18,358 bases of DNA from Oscillospiraceae bacterium (GTDB lineage: Bacteria; Bacillota; Clostridia; Oscillospirales; Oscillospiraceae): positions 1 to 18,358 of the forward strand of contig JAHHRT010000019.1 in assembly GCA_020025615.1 (NCBI GenBank), in the 5' to 3' direction. Positions 6,673 through 14,325 of this stretch are shown one piece after another. Position numbers and translations under genes: made by a program. Positions within the stretch are counted from its first letter, which is position 1; every line of letters begins with the position of its first letter. The notes beneath the pieces are model-generated. The model made no database searches and was not told the origin of the DNA. It was given only the letters and a program-made list of their open reading frames with translations.

Positions 6673-6730
6673 CTTCCGGCCTCCTCTCTTGGAGAAAGTC
6701 TATGCACCGGAAGCTGCCGGGATGCCCGGA

Positions 6731-7504
6731 TCAGCAGATGGATTTTCGCATGGCACCAATGGCCCCCTTTTCCAGGCGGGAGACCTGGGCTTGGGAGATG
6801 CCCATGGCCCCGGCAACCTCCATCTGGGTTTTTCCGTCGTAAAATCGCAGGGAGAGAATCTGTTTTTCCCTGGGGCTCAGAGCCTGAAAGGCATTTTGCA
6901 GTGTGATGTGCTCCATCCAGTTTCCCTCGGTGTTCCGGGTGTCCTTGACCTGGTCCATGATGGTGAGGGGGTCTTCCCCGTCGGAATACACATGGTCATA
7001 GAGGCTTACCGGGGAGCAGACAGCGTCCAGTGCCTGGCTGACATCGGAGATGGGGAGATCCAGCTCCTTGCTGATTTCCTCCAGACTGGGCTCCCGCCCG
7101 ATTTTCGCGGTCATGGCTTCCTTGCATTGCAGCACCCGATAGGCAAGATCCCGAATGGACCGGGATACCCGAATGGCGCTGTTGTCCCGGAGATAGCGAC
7201 GGACTTCCCCTGCAATCATGGGCACGCCGTAGGTGGAAAAACGCACCTGCTTGTCCGGGTCGAAGTTGGCGATGGCCTTGATGAGACCGATGCACCCTAC
7301 CTGAAACAGGTCGTCGGGGCACTCGCCCCGTTTATCAAATCGCTGGATCACGGAAAGCACCAGCCGCAGATTCCCCTCGATGAGTTTTTCTCGGGCAGCT
7401 TTGTCCCCCAGCTTGCTCTTTCTCAGTAAGATATCCATCTCAGCTTGGGAGAGCACGGACAGGTTCGCGGTGCTGACACCGCAGATCTCTACTTTACCCT
7501 GCAT
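6731..7504 (-). CDS. sigG: RNA polymerase sporulation sigma factor SigG
   Basis: SigG drives late transcription in the forespore. The 257-residue protein starts with the SigG-specific KVEICGVSTANLSVLS (4-19), the part that distinguishes it from SigF. Region 2 spans about 44-110 with GNLRLVLSVIQRF and the DNA-melting RFSTYGVPMIAGEVRRYLRD. Region 3 is near 112-165. Region 4 covers about 205-254 with ALSPREKQILSLRF and the helix-turn-helix MGISQAQVSRLEKGAI. Length is normal. The start at 7504 follows AAGGAGGATTACC. In Bacillus and many clostridia spoIIGA and sigE lie just upstream; here they are absent and the upstream DNA is the DnaA-box region. ylmC follows. A SigF-type promoter candidate precedes the gene. 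Confidence 0.96.
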   Translation of the reverse strand: MQGKVEICGVSTANLSVLSQAEMDILLRKSKLGDKAAREKLIEGNLRLVLSVIQRFDKRGECPDDLFQVGCIGLIKAIANFDPDKQVRFSTYGVPMIAGEVRRYLRDNSAIRVSRSIRDLAYRVLQCKEAMTAKIGREPSLEEISKELDLPISDVSQALDAVCSPVSLYDHVYSDGEDPLTIMDQVKDTRNTEGNWMEHITLQNAFQALSPREKQILSLRFYDGKTQMEVAGAMGISQAQVSRLEKGAIGAMRKSIC

Positions 7505-7535
7505 GGTAATCCTCCTTGATTCCTGGTGATAGGAA

Positions 7536-7564
7536 AAGTATCCCCATCTGGCGGAAGAAGATAC
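7536..7564 (-). promoter_or_regulatory. Candidate SigF-type promoter of sigG
   Basis: On the minus strand GTATC (7564-7560) lies 14 bp before GGGGATACTT (7545-7536). The second fits the SigF -10 pattern GGNNANANTN, the first 4 of 5 of GYWTA. sigG is a known SigF target in Bacillus. The spacing is slightly short, so this is tentative. Confidence 0.4.
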
Positions 7565-7583
7565 CAGCAGGATGGTTTGGAGG

Positions 7584-7888
7584 TTTTTCACAAAAAAATT
7601 CACGGGGAGTTCGGGCGTTTCCAATCTGCGACAGCATTTTCACACAGGGTTCCAACTTTTTCTCCTGAATCTGCCAAGAGCAGCTTTTGACACCTTCGGC
7701 GCAGAAATGGCGAGGAAAATCCGGGTTTGGTCGGTTCTTAGATTTTCTCATCGGACTTTTCCACATCTGCGGGAAAAGGGGATAACCACAAAATATCTGT
7801 TGATAACTGCGAGTTTTCCACATTGTCCACACCTTTGTCCACAGGTGTTATCCACAGAATGGGATAACTGCGGAAAGTTTCTTCCACA
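7584..7888. other. DnaA-box cluster, candidate chromosomal origin (oriC)
   Basis: Within 7757-7856 the plus strand has three perfect matches to TTWTNCACA: TTTTCCACA at 7757-7765 and 7814-7822, and TTATCCACA at 7848-7856. One-mismatch boxes are TTGTCCACA at 7823-7831 and 7835-7843, and a reverse box TGTTGATAA at 7798-7806. Outlying matches are TTTTTCACA at 7584-7592, ATTTTCACA at 7636-7644 and TCTTCCACA at 7880-7888. The centre is AT-rich, and a pyrimidine/T-rich stretch follows at 7918-7933, a possible unwinding site. All genes left of here run left and all to the right run right. No gene is seen in 7505-8199. A secondary DnaA-titration locus is the alternative. Confidence 0.65.
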
Positions 7889-8129
7889 GGGAGAAATTGC
7901 CGCGGCGAATTTCGACACTTTTCCTATTTTTTCGCAGATTGTGACGTTTAACAATCCGTAACATTTGGGGGTGAAAATCGGGACTTGACACAAGGATAAA
8001 AACCGGGGCAGGGGCGCAAAAGACTGAAAAGTGCTACCTGCAACCATGGGCGTGTGGGAAAACCGGGCCTGTCCGTACCGGGATAAAGAAATTATTTTTC
8101 GGAAGCCTCCTCTTTTTTGCAAAAAGGGG

Positions 8130-8158
8130 TTGATTTTGCGGAGCAAAGACGCTATAAT
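8130..8158 (+). promoter_or_regulatory. Promoter of rpsT
   Basis: TTGATT (8130-8135) lies 17 bp before a perfect TATAAT (8153-8158). The start should be near 8165, giving a leader of about 35 nt. Confidence 0.8.
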
Positions 8159-8199
8159 GTGGAACTGTATGAAAATAACGAGAACAGGAGGTACAACAT

Positions 8200-8463
8200 A
8201 TGCCCAACATTAAGTCCTCTAAGAAGGATGTTATCTCTTCTAAGATCGCTTATGAGAAGAACAAGGCTGAGAAGTCCGAGCTGAAGACCAACCTCAAGAA
8301 GTTCGACGCTGCTCTGGTTGAGGGTGACAAGGCTGTTGCTGAGGTCGCTTACAAGCAGGCTGTGAAGTCTGTTGATCAGGCTGTCCTGAAGGGTCTTCTG
8401 CACAAGAACAATGCTGCCCGCAAGAAGAGCAGCATGACCCTGAAGCTGAACAAGCTGGCCTAA
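8200..8463 (+). CDS. rpsT: 30S ribosomal protein S20
   Basis: S20 binds 16S rRNA at the bottom of the 30S body. The 87-residue, lysine-rich, helical product has the usual MPNIKSSKKD start and the C-terminal HKNNAARKKSS signature (about 68-78). Length is typical. The start at 8200 follows AGGAGGTACAACAT. It is a single-gene unit, with its own strong promoter and a strong terminator at 8479-8511. It is the first plus-strand gene right of the DnaA-box cluster. Codon use is strongly biased to GCT, AAG and TCT, unlike recG next door, in line with very high expression. Confidence 0.98.
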   Translation: MPNIKSSKKDVISSKIAYEKNKAEKSELKTNLKKFDAALVEGDKAVAEVAYKQAVKSVDQAVLKGLLHKNNAARKKSSMTLKLNKLA

Positions 8464-8478
8464 TTTCTCTGAAAATAT

Positions 8479-8511
8479 CTCCTTTCGAGCCTAGCTCGGA
8501 GGGAGTTTTTT
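8479..8511 (+). terminator. Intrinsic terminator of rpsT
   Basis: CTCCTTTCGAGC (8479-8490) pairs along 12 bp, with two G-U, to GCTCGGAGGGAG (8494-8505) around CTA, followed by six T. Confidence 0.9.
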
Positions 8512-8567
8512 CATTTTATCGGGAAAAGTTTTCAAAATCTTAAAGAAATCAGAATGAATAACCGGCT

Positions 8568-8604
8568 TCCTCCCGTTGCGTATGGGAGGATTTTTCACTA
8601 TAAT
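8568..8604 (+). promoter_or_regulatory. recG promoter overlapped by a terminator-like hairpin
   Basis: TTGCGT (8576-8581) and TATAAT (8599-8604) are 17 bp apart and lie 29 bases before the recG start. The -35 sits in the loop of a TCCTCCC/GGGAGGA hairpin (8568-8574 with 8584-8590) that is followed by five T. The hairpin may stop read-through from rpsT just before recG is started afresh. Confidence 0.6.
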
Positions 8605-8632
8605 AGAGAAAACAATCAGGGAGGTGACCCAA

Positions 8633-10681
8633 GTGGCAAAGCTATCGGACCCTGTTACCGTGCTGAAGGGTGTGGGCCCCAGCCGGGCCAAGCAGTTTGC
8701 ACAGCTCAATATCCTGACGCTGGAGGATCTTATCTGCCATTTCCCCAGAGGCTATGAGGACCGGACCAAGCTTGTAACCATCAGTCAGCTGGAGCCGGAT
8801 GTCCCCGCCTGCTTTAAGGCCATGGTGATGAACACCCCCCGGGTGAATCACATCCGCAAGGGACTGGATATTACCCGGGTTCAGGTGGCAGATTCCACCG
8901 CCCGGCTCAATATAACCTTCTTCAATCAGAAATTCGCAGCGGAGCAGCTGCACTACGGAGAGGAGTACATCTTCTACGGAGCCGTCAGCGGGGACTATGC
9001 GGGCTACAATATGCCCTCTCCCAGTTTTGAGGCCCTGGATGCGCCGGCGGTGAACACCCGGCGGGTGCTCCCCATCTACCCGCTGACTGCGGGACTCAGC
9101 AACACGATTCTGCTGAAAACCGTCCGGCAGGCACTTGCCATCTGCGATCCTCCAAAAGAAATTCTGCCCCCGGAAATCCGGGAGCAGTTCGGAATCCTTC
9201 CGGCAGAACGGGCTTATTATGCCATTCACGAGCCCCAGTCCCTGCAGGAGGCAGAGGCGGCCCGGAAGCGGATGATCTTCGAAGAGTTCTTTGTGTTTTC
9301 CGCAGGCCTGTCCCTGATGCGGGCGGCCCGGGGAATGAAAAAGACCAAGCCCTATGAAAACCGGGATTTGAGGGACTTCTACGGCGCTTTGCCGTTTCAG
9401 CTCACCGGCGCCCAGCAGCGGGCGATTTCCCAGATTATGGAGGACTTCGGAAAAGGCGCACCGATGAATCGGCTGGTCCAGGGTGATGTGGGCAGCGGTA
9501 AGACCATGGTGGCGGCGGCAGCTGCCTTCTGTGCCGCAAGAAACGGAAAACAGACCGCATTTATGGCCCCTACGGAAATCCTGGCAGAACAGCATTGCAA
9601 GTCCCTGGAGGCCCTTTTTGCACCGCTGGGCGTTTCGGTGACTTTGCTTACCGGCTCCATGACCCAGAAGGAAAAACGGCTGACCCGGGAGAGAATTGCC
9701 GCCGGACAGGTGGATGTGACCGTGGGCACCCATGCGCTGCTGACAGAAAGCACGGTGTTTTCAGATTTGGGCCTGGTGATTGCCGACGAGCAGCACCGAT
9801 TCGGCGTTGCCCAGCGAAGCAAGCTCTCCGAAAAAGGGGAGGACCCCCATCTTCTGGTGATGTCTGCAACCCCCATTCCCAGAACCCTGGCCCTTCTCAT
9901 GTACGGGGACCTGGAGGTCTCCATTCTGGACGAGCGTCCCCCCGGACGGGAGGATGTGGATACCTTCCTGGTGGGGGAGAGCTACCGCCCCCGAATCAAT
10001 GCCTTTATCCGCAAGCACGTATCCCAGGGCCACCAGTGCTTTGTAGTATGCCCGGCGGTGGAGGAAAACGAGGAGCTGGATGTGAAATCTGCCACGGTTT
10101 GGGCGGATACCCTGCAAAAAACTGTGTTCCCGGATTTGCGCATCGCTTTGCTTCACGGACAGATGAAGGGCGCAGAGAAGGAAGCGGTGATGGCTTCCTT
10201 TGCCGCAGGCCAAGCGGATGTACTGGTTGCTACCACGGTCATCGAGGTGGGTGTGGATGTGCCCAATGCCACCTTGATGGTCATTGAGGATGCGGACCGC
10301 TTTGGCCTCAGCCAGCTGCATCAGCTCCGGGGCCGGGTGGGCCGCGGTCAGGCCAAGAGCTACTGCATTATGACCACCCACAATCGTAATCCGGATACCA
10401 TCCAGCGTCTCAAGGCTCTGTGCAAAACCACCGACGGCTTCAAGATTGCGGAAGAGGATTTGCGGCTGCGGGGCCCCGGCGACTTCTTTGGCTCCCGGCA
10501 GTCCGGCCTGCCTGCCTTCCGGGTGGGAGATCTCAGTATCGATCTGGCTACCCTGCACCAGGCCCAGGAGGCTTCCGCTCAGTGGATCGACACCCAGGGA
10601 ACCCTGGATACCCCGGAGGCACAGAACCTGCGGCAGCGGATTTCTGCCCTCTTCCAGCGGGCGGAAGGAACCATGAACTAA
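8633..10681 (+). CDS. recG: ATP-dependent DNA helicase RecG
   Basis: RecG reverses stalled replication forks and branch-migrates Holliday junctions. The 682-residue product (typical size) has the N-terminal helical and wedge/OB domain (about 1-150, with LKGVGPSRAKQF near 11 and FPRGYEDR near 37), then the helicase core: Walker A GDVGSGKT at 284-291, the DEQH box at 385-388, a following MSATPIPRT motif, and motif VI in HQLRGRVGRG. It ends with the RecG-specific LRGPGDFFGSRQSGLP. The GTG start at 8633 is chosen because AGGGAGGTGACC lies just before it and it gives the family N-terminus; an in-frame ATG-like start at 8576 lies in the promoter. The next gene follows after 51 bases. Confidence 0.97.
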   Translation: MAKLSDPVTVLKGVGPSRAKQFAQLNILTLEDLICHFPRGYEDRTKLVTISQLEPDVPACFKAMVMNTPRVNHIRKGLDITRVQVADSTARLNITFFNQKFAAEQLHYGEEYIFYGAVSGDYAGYNMPSPSFEALDAPAVNTRRVLPIYPLTAGLSNTILLKTVRQALAICDPPKEILPPEIREQFGILPAERAYYAIHEPQSLQEAEAARKRMIFEEFFVFSAGLSLMRAARGMKKTKPYENRDLRDFYGALPFQLTGAQQRAISQIMEDFGKGAPMNRLVQGDVGSGKTMVAAAAAFCAARNGKQTAFMAPTEILAEQHCKSLEALFAPLGVSVTLLTGSMTQKEKRLTRERIAAGQVDVTVGTHALLTESTVFSDLGLVIADEQHRFGVAQRSKLSEKGEDPHLLVMSATPIPRTLALLMYGDLEVSILDERPPGREDVDTFLVGESYRPRINAFIRKHVSQGHQCFVVCPAVEENEELDVKSATVWADTLQKTVFPDLRIALLHGQMKGAEKEAVMASFAAGQADVLVATTVIEVGVDVPNATLMVIEDADRFGLSQLHQLRGRVGRGQAKSYCIMTTHNRNPDTIQRLKALCKTTDGFKIAEEDLRLRGPGDFFGSRQSGLPAFRVGDLSIDLATLHQAQEASAQWIDTQGTLDTPEAQNLRQRISALFQRAEGTMN

Positions 10682-10732
10682 GCGCATACATAAGATACAC
10701 ATTCAATTAAAGAAATAGAAAGGGTGAAAAGC

Positions 10733-11881
10733 ATGAAAAAACTGCTTTCCTGTCTTCTGACACTGACAATGCTCCTGTCCCTCTGGGCGATGCCTGTTTC
10801 CGCCGAGGAAGGTTCCTGGCTGGACGAACCGGCTCAGACCGAGGAAAAACCGACCGAGGCAAAACCGGAAGAGCAGGGCTCTTGGGGTGAGCCCAGTCGC
10901 TGCGGCGACGATCTCACCTGGGTCTTTGCCAACGGTACCCTGACGATTACCGGAAACGGCGCCATGGATGATTTTCCCGATGGCGCACCCTGGCAGAATT
11001 ACCGGGATGAGATGAACAAGGTTGTGCTGTCCGGCAATGTCACCACTGTGGGCGCAGGCGCATTTACGGACTACGATTCTCTGAAAACCCTGGATCTGGG
11101 AAATTCCCTGGTGGAAGTGGGCAGCAAGGCCTTCTCCTCCTGTGACGGTCTCACCTCTGTGGACCTTCCCGGCACCTTCCGGGTCTTCGGCGAGGAGTCC
11201 TTCAGCCATTGCAGCAAGCTGGAATCCTTCCAGTTCGAAGGCGGCTTCCCCTCCTTCCGGCTCAACTGCCTGTGGGATACCGAAGCAAAGCTCATCTATC
11301 CCGCTTCCCGTCCCTGGCCCCTGAAGCACATCCAGGAGCTGGAGGAGGCATTCCATGGCAGAATCGAGTTCCTGGCCTCGGATGGCACTGATCCCTATGA
11401 CCCTGAGGCGGATGCACCCAAGGAGACCCAGGCACCTACGGAAGCCCCCACCAAGGAACCGGCCACCGAGCCTACCCAGGCGCCTACCACGGCACCTACC
11501 CAGGCCCCCACGACAGCGCCTACCCAGGCCCCCACGCTGCCGCCTGTGACCCAGCCCGAGACCCGGCCTGAGACCCAGGAGACCACGGAGCCCTCGGGTC
11601 TGTTTGTGGATCTCCCGGAGACACCCGAGAAGGAGTCTCACTCCCACAGAGGCATCTGGGTGACGGTGTTTGTGGTGATTATGCTGCTGTCTGCCGGTGG
11701 TGTCGTTCTGGCAGTCTTCCGGCTCAAGCACACAGACAGTGATTTTGACGGGGACTTTGCATCCGAAGAAGAGGAGAACCCTGTGACCAAGAAGCCTCCT
11801 GTGAAAAAGAAACCCAGCCAGGCAGAAAAGGAAGCAGCTTCCAGAAAGTTCACCCGGAAGGGCGGAAAGTTCAGCCGCTGA
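10733..11881 (+). CDS. Secreted, membrane-anchored BspA-type leucine-rich repeat protein
   Basis: The 382-residue product begins with a signal peptide (1-24, cleavage likely after MPVSA). Residues about 45-175 contain BspA/LRR_5 repeats such as VTTVGAGAFTDYDSLKTLDLG and LVEVGSKAFSSCDGLTSVDLP, preceded by the usual TLTITGNGAMDDF lead-in. A Thr/Pro/Glu-rich linker (about 225-292) includes three tandem 8-residue PTQAPTTA-like repeats. A membrane segment (about 307-329) follows and a basic cytoplasmic tail ends in RKGGKFSR. It should display an LRR domain outside the cell, perhaps for adhesion or protein binding; the ligand is unknown. The start at 10733 follows AAAGGGTG; GTG at 10724 is possible but less likely. 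A terminator follows. Confidence 0.88.
   Translation: MKKLLSCLLTLTMLLSLWAMPVSAEEGSWLDEPAQTEEKPTEAKPEEQGSWGEPSRCGDDLTWVFANGTLTITGNGAMDDFPDGAPWQNYRDEMNKVVLSGNVTTVGAGAFTDYDSLKTLDLGNSLVEVGSKAFSSCDGLTSVDLPGTFRVFGEESFSHCSKLESFQFEGGFPSFRLNCLWDTEAKLIYPASRPWPLKHIQELEEAFHGRIEFLASDGTDPYDPEADAPKETQAPTEAPTKEPATEPTQAPTTAPTQAPTTAPTQAPTLPPVTQPETRPETQETTEPSGLFVDLPETPEKESHSHRGIWVTVFVVIMLLSAGGVVLAVFRLKHTDSDFDGDFASEEEENPVTKKPPVKKKPSQAEKEAASRKFTRKGGKFSR
11471..11542 (+). repeat. Three tandem 24-bp coding repeats
   Basis: Three 24-bp units, each starting CCTACCCAGGC, encode PTQAPTTA twice and then PTQAPTLP in the linker of the LRR protein. Silent third-base differences show they are not a very recent expansion. 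Copy number may vary between strains. Confidence 0.85.
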
Positions 11882-11907
11882 TTCGGCTCGGTATCATCGC
11901 GTGATTC

Positions 11908-11948
11908 CTGCGGGGGAGGCCCAATCCGGCCTCTCCCGCAGATTTTTT
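11908..11948 (+). terminator. Intrinsic terminator after the LRR gene
   Basis: A 14-bp stem, 11908-11921 with 11928-11941 (one G-U), is followed by ATTTTTT. It ends the recG/LRR transcript. Confidence 0.9.
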
Positions 11949-12195
11949 ACCGAAGGAAAGACCGCTGAAAACTGCGTGTCCGGGGGTTCCCGAAGAAGGG
12001 CGCTTTTTGTCGAACCCGTAATAGATTATTAACATCTTTCAGAAAAATTACTCAAATTGATCATTTCTTAGTTGCATTTTTGTCTGGATCGGAAAAAATA
12101 AAAAAGTGGTTGTAACTTTACGGAATATGATGTAAAATAATACAATCAATAGGAATGTAAAGATACGAATACAATCGATTTTTGGAGGTTATATT
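11949..12195 (+). promoter_or_regulatory. AT-rich upstream region and promoter of gpmI
   Basis: There is no gene here. The region is markedly AT-rich. TTGTAA (12110-12115) and TAAAAT (12133-12138) are 17 bp apart, and A-tracts at 12091-12105 just upstream could act as an UP element. The start should be near 12145, leaving a leader of about 50 nt that ends in GGAGGTTATATT before gpmI. Confidence 0.65.
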
Positions 12196-13758
12196 ATGGA
12201 AAAACCCATTGTTCTGGTAGTCATGGATGGTGTCGGCAAGGGCGACGGCGGCAGCGGCGACGCTGTGAAGGTCGCTAAGACTCCTACCCTGGATCATCTG
12301 CTTGCCACCTGCCCCCATACTTACCTCAAGGCTCACGGCACTGCTGTCGGCCTGCCCACCGATGACGACATGGGCAACTCTGAGGTTGGTCACAATGCAC
12401 TGGGCTGCGGTCAGGTTTATTCTCAGGGCGCAAAGCTGGTGGGCGAGTCCATCGAGAATGGTTCTCTCTACACTTCTGAGACTTGGAAGAGCCTGATTTC
12501 CAACGCTGTCTCCGGCAAGGCACTGCACTTCCTGGGCCTGCTGTCCGACGGCAATGTTCACTCCAATATTTCTCACCTCATTGCTCTGCTGAAGCAGGCT
12601 AAGGCTGAGGGTGTCAAGAAGGCTTACTGCCACATCCTGCTGGACGGCCGTGATGTTCCCGCTACTTCCGCTCTGGAGTATGTGGAGCAGCTGGAAAATG
12701 TTCTGGCTGAGCTGAGCACCGACGGCTGTGACTACGCCATCGCTTCCGGCGGCGGTCGTATGCAGATCACCATGGACCGTTACGAAGCTAACTGGGCAAT
12801 GGTGGAAGCTGGCTGGCACACCCATGTGCAGGGCCAGGGCCGGATGTTTGCTTCTGCCAAGGAGGCCATTGAGACCTACCGTGCAGAGACCGGCTGCATC
12901 GACCAGGATCTGCCCGCTTTCGTGGTGGCCCGCAACGGTGAGCCTGTTGCAAAGATTGCCAACGGCGACAGCGTCATCCTCTTCAACTTCCGCGGCGACC
13001 GTGCCCAGGAGATCTCCCTGGCCTTCGACCGTAAGGATTTCGATAAGTTCGACCGCGGCGACTACACCGGTGTTCTCTTTGCCGGTATGCTCCAGTATGA
13101 TGGAGATCTGAAGATTCCTGAGCACTACCTGGTTCAGCCCCCTGTGATTAAGAACACCATGACCGAGGTTATGTGCGCAGCCGGCATCCATGAGTATGCC
13201 ATTTCTGAGACCCAGAAGTACGGTCATGTCACCTATTTCTGGAACGGCAACCGCTCCGGCAAGGTTTCCGAGGAGCTGGAAGTCTACGAGGAGGTTCCCT
13301 CCGATGTGATTCCCTTCGATCAGGCTCCTGCTATGAAGTCCAAGGAAATCACTGAGAAGCTGGTGGACGCTATGGCTTCCAAGAAGTTCCAGTTCCTGCG
13401 CTGCAACTACCCCAACGGCGACATGGTCGGTCACACCGGCGTTATGGATGCAGTTGTCTACGCTATGGAGTGCGTGGATAACAGCGTGAAGGCTGTTCTG
13501 GAGGCTGCTGACAAGTACGGCTACACCGTTCTCATCACCGCTGACCACGGCAACGCAGACCAGATGACCGAGACCAAGAAGGGCAAGACCTCTGTCCGGA
13601 CCGCTCACTCTCTGAACCCCGTTCCCTTCATCATCTATGATACCGACCGGGAGTGGAAGATCATCGACGGTCACTACGGCCTTGCCAACGTGGCTCCCAC
13701 CATCATCAAGATGATGGGTCTCACGGCTCCCGACTGCTGGGAAGCATCCATGGTCTAA
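12196..13758 (+). CDS. gpmI: 2,3-bisphosphoglycerate-independent phosphoglycerate mutase
   Basis: GpmI interconverts 3- and 2-phosphoglycerate in lower glycolysis using two metal ions (often manganese) and a phosphoserine. The 520-residue product has the full set of active-site motifs: Asp11 in MDGVG, catalytic Ser62 in MGNSEVGH, LSDGNVHS with His123, DGRD at 150-153, FRGDRA near 265-270, GDMVGHTG with Asp408 and His412, TADHGNAD with Asp449 and His450, and His470 in TAHSLNP. The stretch HGTAVGLPTDDDMGNSEVGH and the following QGAKLV resemble the plant-type branch of this enzyme more than the Bacillus type. It has its own promoter and GGAGG site. Codon bias indicates strong expression. Confidence 0.96.
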   Translation: MEKPIVLVVMDGVGKGDGGSGDAVKVAKTPTLDHLLATCPHTYLKAHGTAVGLPTDDDMGNSEVGHNALGCGQVYSQGAKLVGESIENGSLYTSETWKSLISNAVSGKALHFLGLLSDGNVHSNISHLIALLKQAKAEGVKKAYCHILLDGRDVPATSALEYVEQLENVLAELSTDGCDYAIASGGGRMQITMDRYEANWAMVEAGWHTHVQGQGRMFASAKEAIETYRAETGCIDQDLPAFVVARNGEPVAKIANGDSVILFNFRGDRAQEISLAFDRKDFDKFDRGDYTGVLFAGMLQYDGDLKIPEHYLVQPPVIKNTMTEVMCAAGIHEYAISETQKYGHVTYFWNGNRSGKVSEELEVYEEVPSDVIPFDQAPAMKSKEITEKLVDAMASKKFQFLRCNYPNGDMVGHTGVMDAVVYAMECVDNSVKAVLEAADKYGYTVLITADHGNADQMTETKKGKTSVRTAHSLNPVPFIIYDTDREWKIIDGHYGLANVAPTIIKMMGLTAPDCWEASMV

Positions 13759-13909
13759 ATAGACCGGGAGCAATACTGCATAATATAGACTGCGGCGCTT
13801 TTCAGAGGCCGGCACCGTAAATTGGCGGTGAATCCCTGAAATCCACCAATGGATTTCTTCGGATTCCTGCCGCCCCTCTGGAAAGCCCTGCCGCAATTGC
13901 TCTATCCCC
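13752..13909 (+). ncRNA. Highly structured intergenic RNA candidate between gpmI and asp23
   Basis: Pairings found by eye: 13768-13774 with 13896-13902 (7 bp); 13791-13796 with 13890-13895 (6 bp); 13797-13808 with 13875-13886 (12 bp, one G-U), stacked on the last with a 3-base bulge; 13810-13814 with 13868-13872; 13813-13817 with 13826-13830; 13830-13835 with 13861-13866; and 13838-13844 with 13851-13857 around ACCAAT. Together they give a long arm ending in a junction of two hairpins, with a 16-base unpaired strand (13775-13790). A small GGTCT/AGACC hairpin over the gpmI stop precedes it. There is no T-tract. I do not recognise the class; it may be a leader element, a processed 3' UTR RNA or a palindromic repeat. 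Confidence 0.5.
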
Positions 13910-13952
13910 ATAGGATAATATGACTCGAATTTAGATTAGGAGGTACTGATCT

Positions 13953-14306
13953 ATGATCCGTCACGTAACTGAAAATGGCAGCGTCAATGTGAGCGACAGC
14001 GTCTTTACCGACATTGTTGGCACCGCTGCTTCCAACTGCTTCGGTGTGAAGGGCATGGCTGCCCGCAGTGTGAAAGATGGCCTTTACCATCTGCTGCGGA
14101 TGGAGTCCATGGACAAGGGCGTTCATGTGGATTTCCACGAGGACGGCTCCATTTCCATCGATCTGCACATCATGGTGGACAACGGCGTGAATCTGAACGC
14201 AGTTGGCTCCTCCATCATTTCTGAGGTCCGCTATGTGGTCTCTTCCTGCACCGGTACGGAAGTCCGGGATGTCAATGTTTATATCGATTCTATGATGATC
14301 GGTTAA
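13953..14306 (+). CDS. Asp23/Gls24 family protein (YloU-like)
   Basis: The 117-residue product is the single-domain Asp23/Gls24 type (YloU in Bacillus), small cytoplasmic proteins linked to envelope stress and, in this gene order, to the fatty acid kinase gene. It has the expected opening (VTENGSVNVSDSVFTDIVGTAA), a central GVKGMAAR and a C-terminal VDNGVNLNAVGSSIISEVRYVV plus VRDVNVYIDSM. It lacks a signal or membrane segment. The start at 13953 follows TTAGGAGGTACTGATCT. The gene lies 19 bases before the yloV/fakA-type gene, the conserved pair, and downstream of the structured intergenic element, which may be part of its leader. Confidence 0.9.
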   Translation: MIRHVTENGSVNVSDSVFTDIVGTAASNCFGVKGMAARSVKDGLYHLLRMESMDKGVHVDFHEDGSISIDLHIMVDNGVNLNAVGSSIISEVRYVVSSCTGTEVRDVNVYIDSMMIG

Positions 14307-14325
14307 TGTTCGGAGGTATACAAAA

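Noticed and set aside
7494..8146. Open frames across the sigG-rpsT gap
   Set aside because: They run through DnaA boxes, have no ribosome binding sites and give no recognisable protein.
13752..13909. Identification of the gpmI-asp23 structured element as 6S RNA
   Set aside because: 6S RNA needs a large two-sided central bubble; here the 16-base unpaired strand faces no unpaired bases, and no own promoter is seen.
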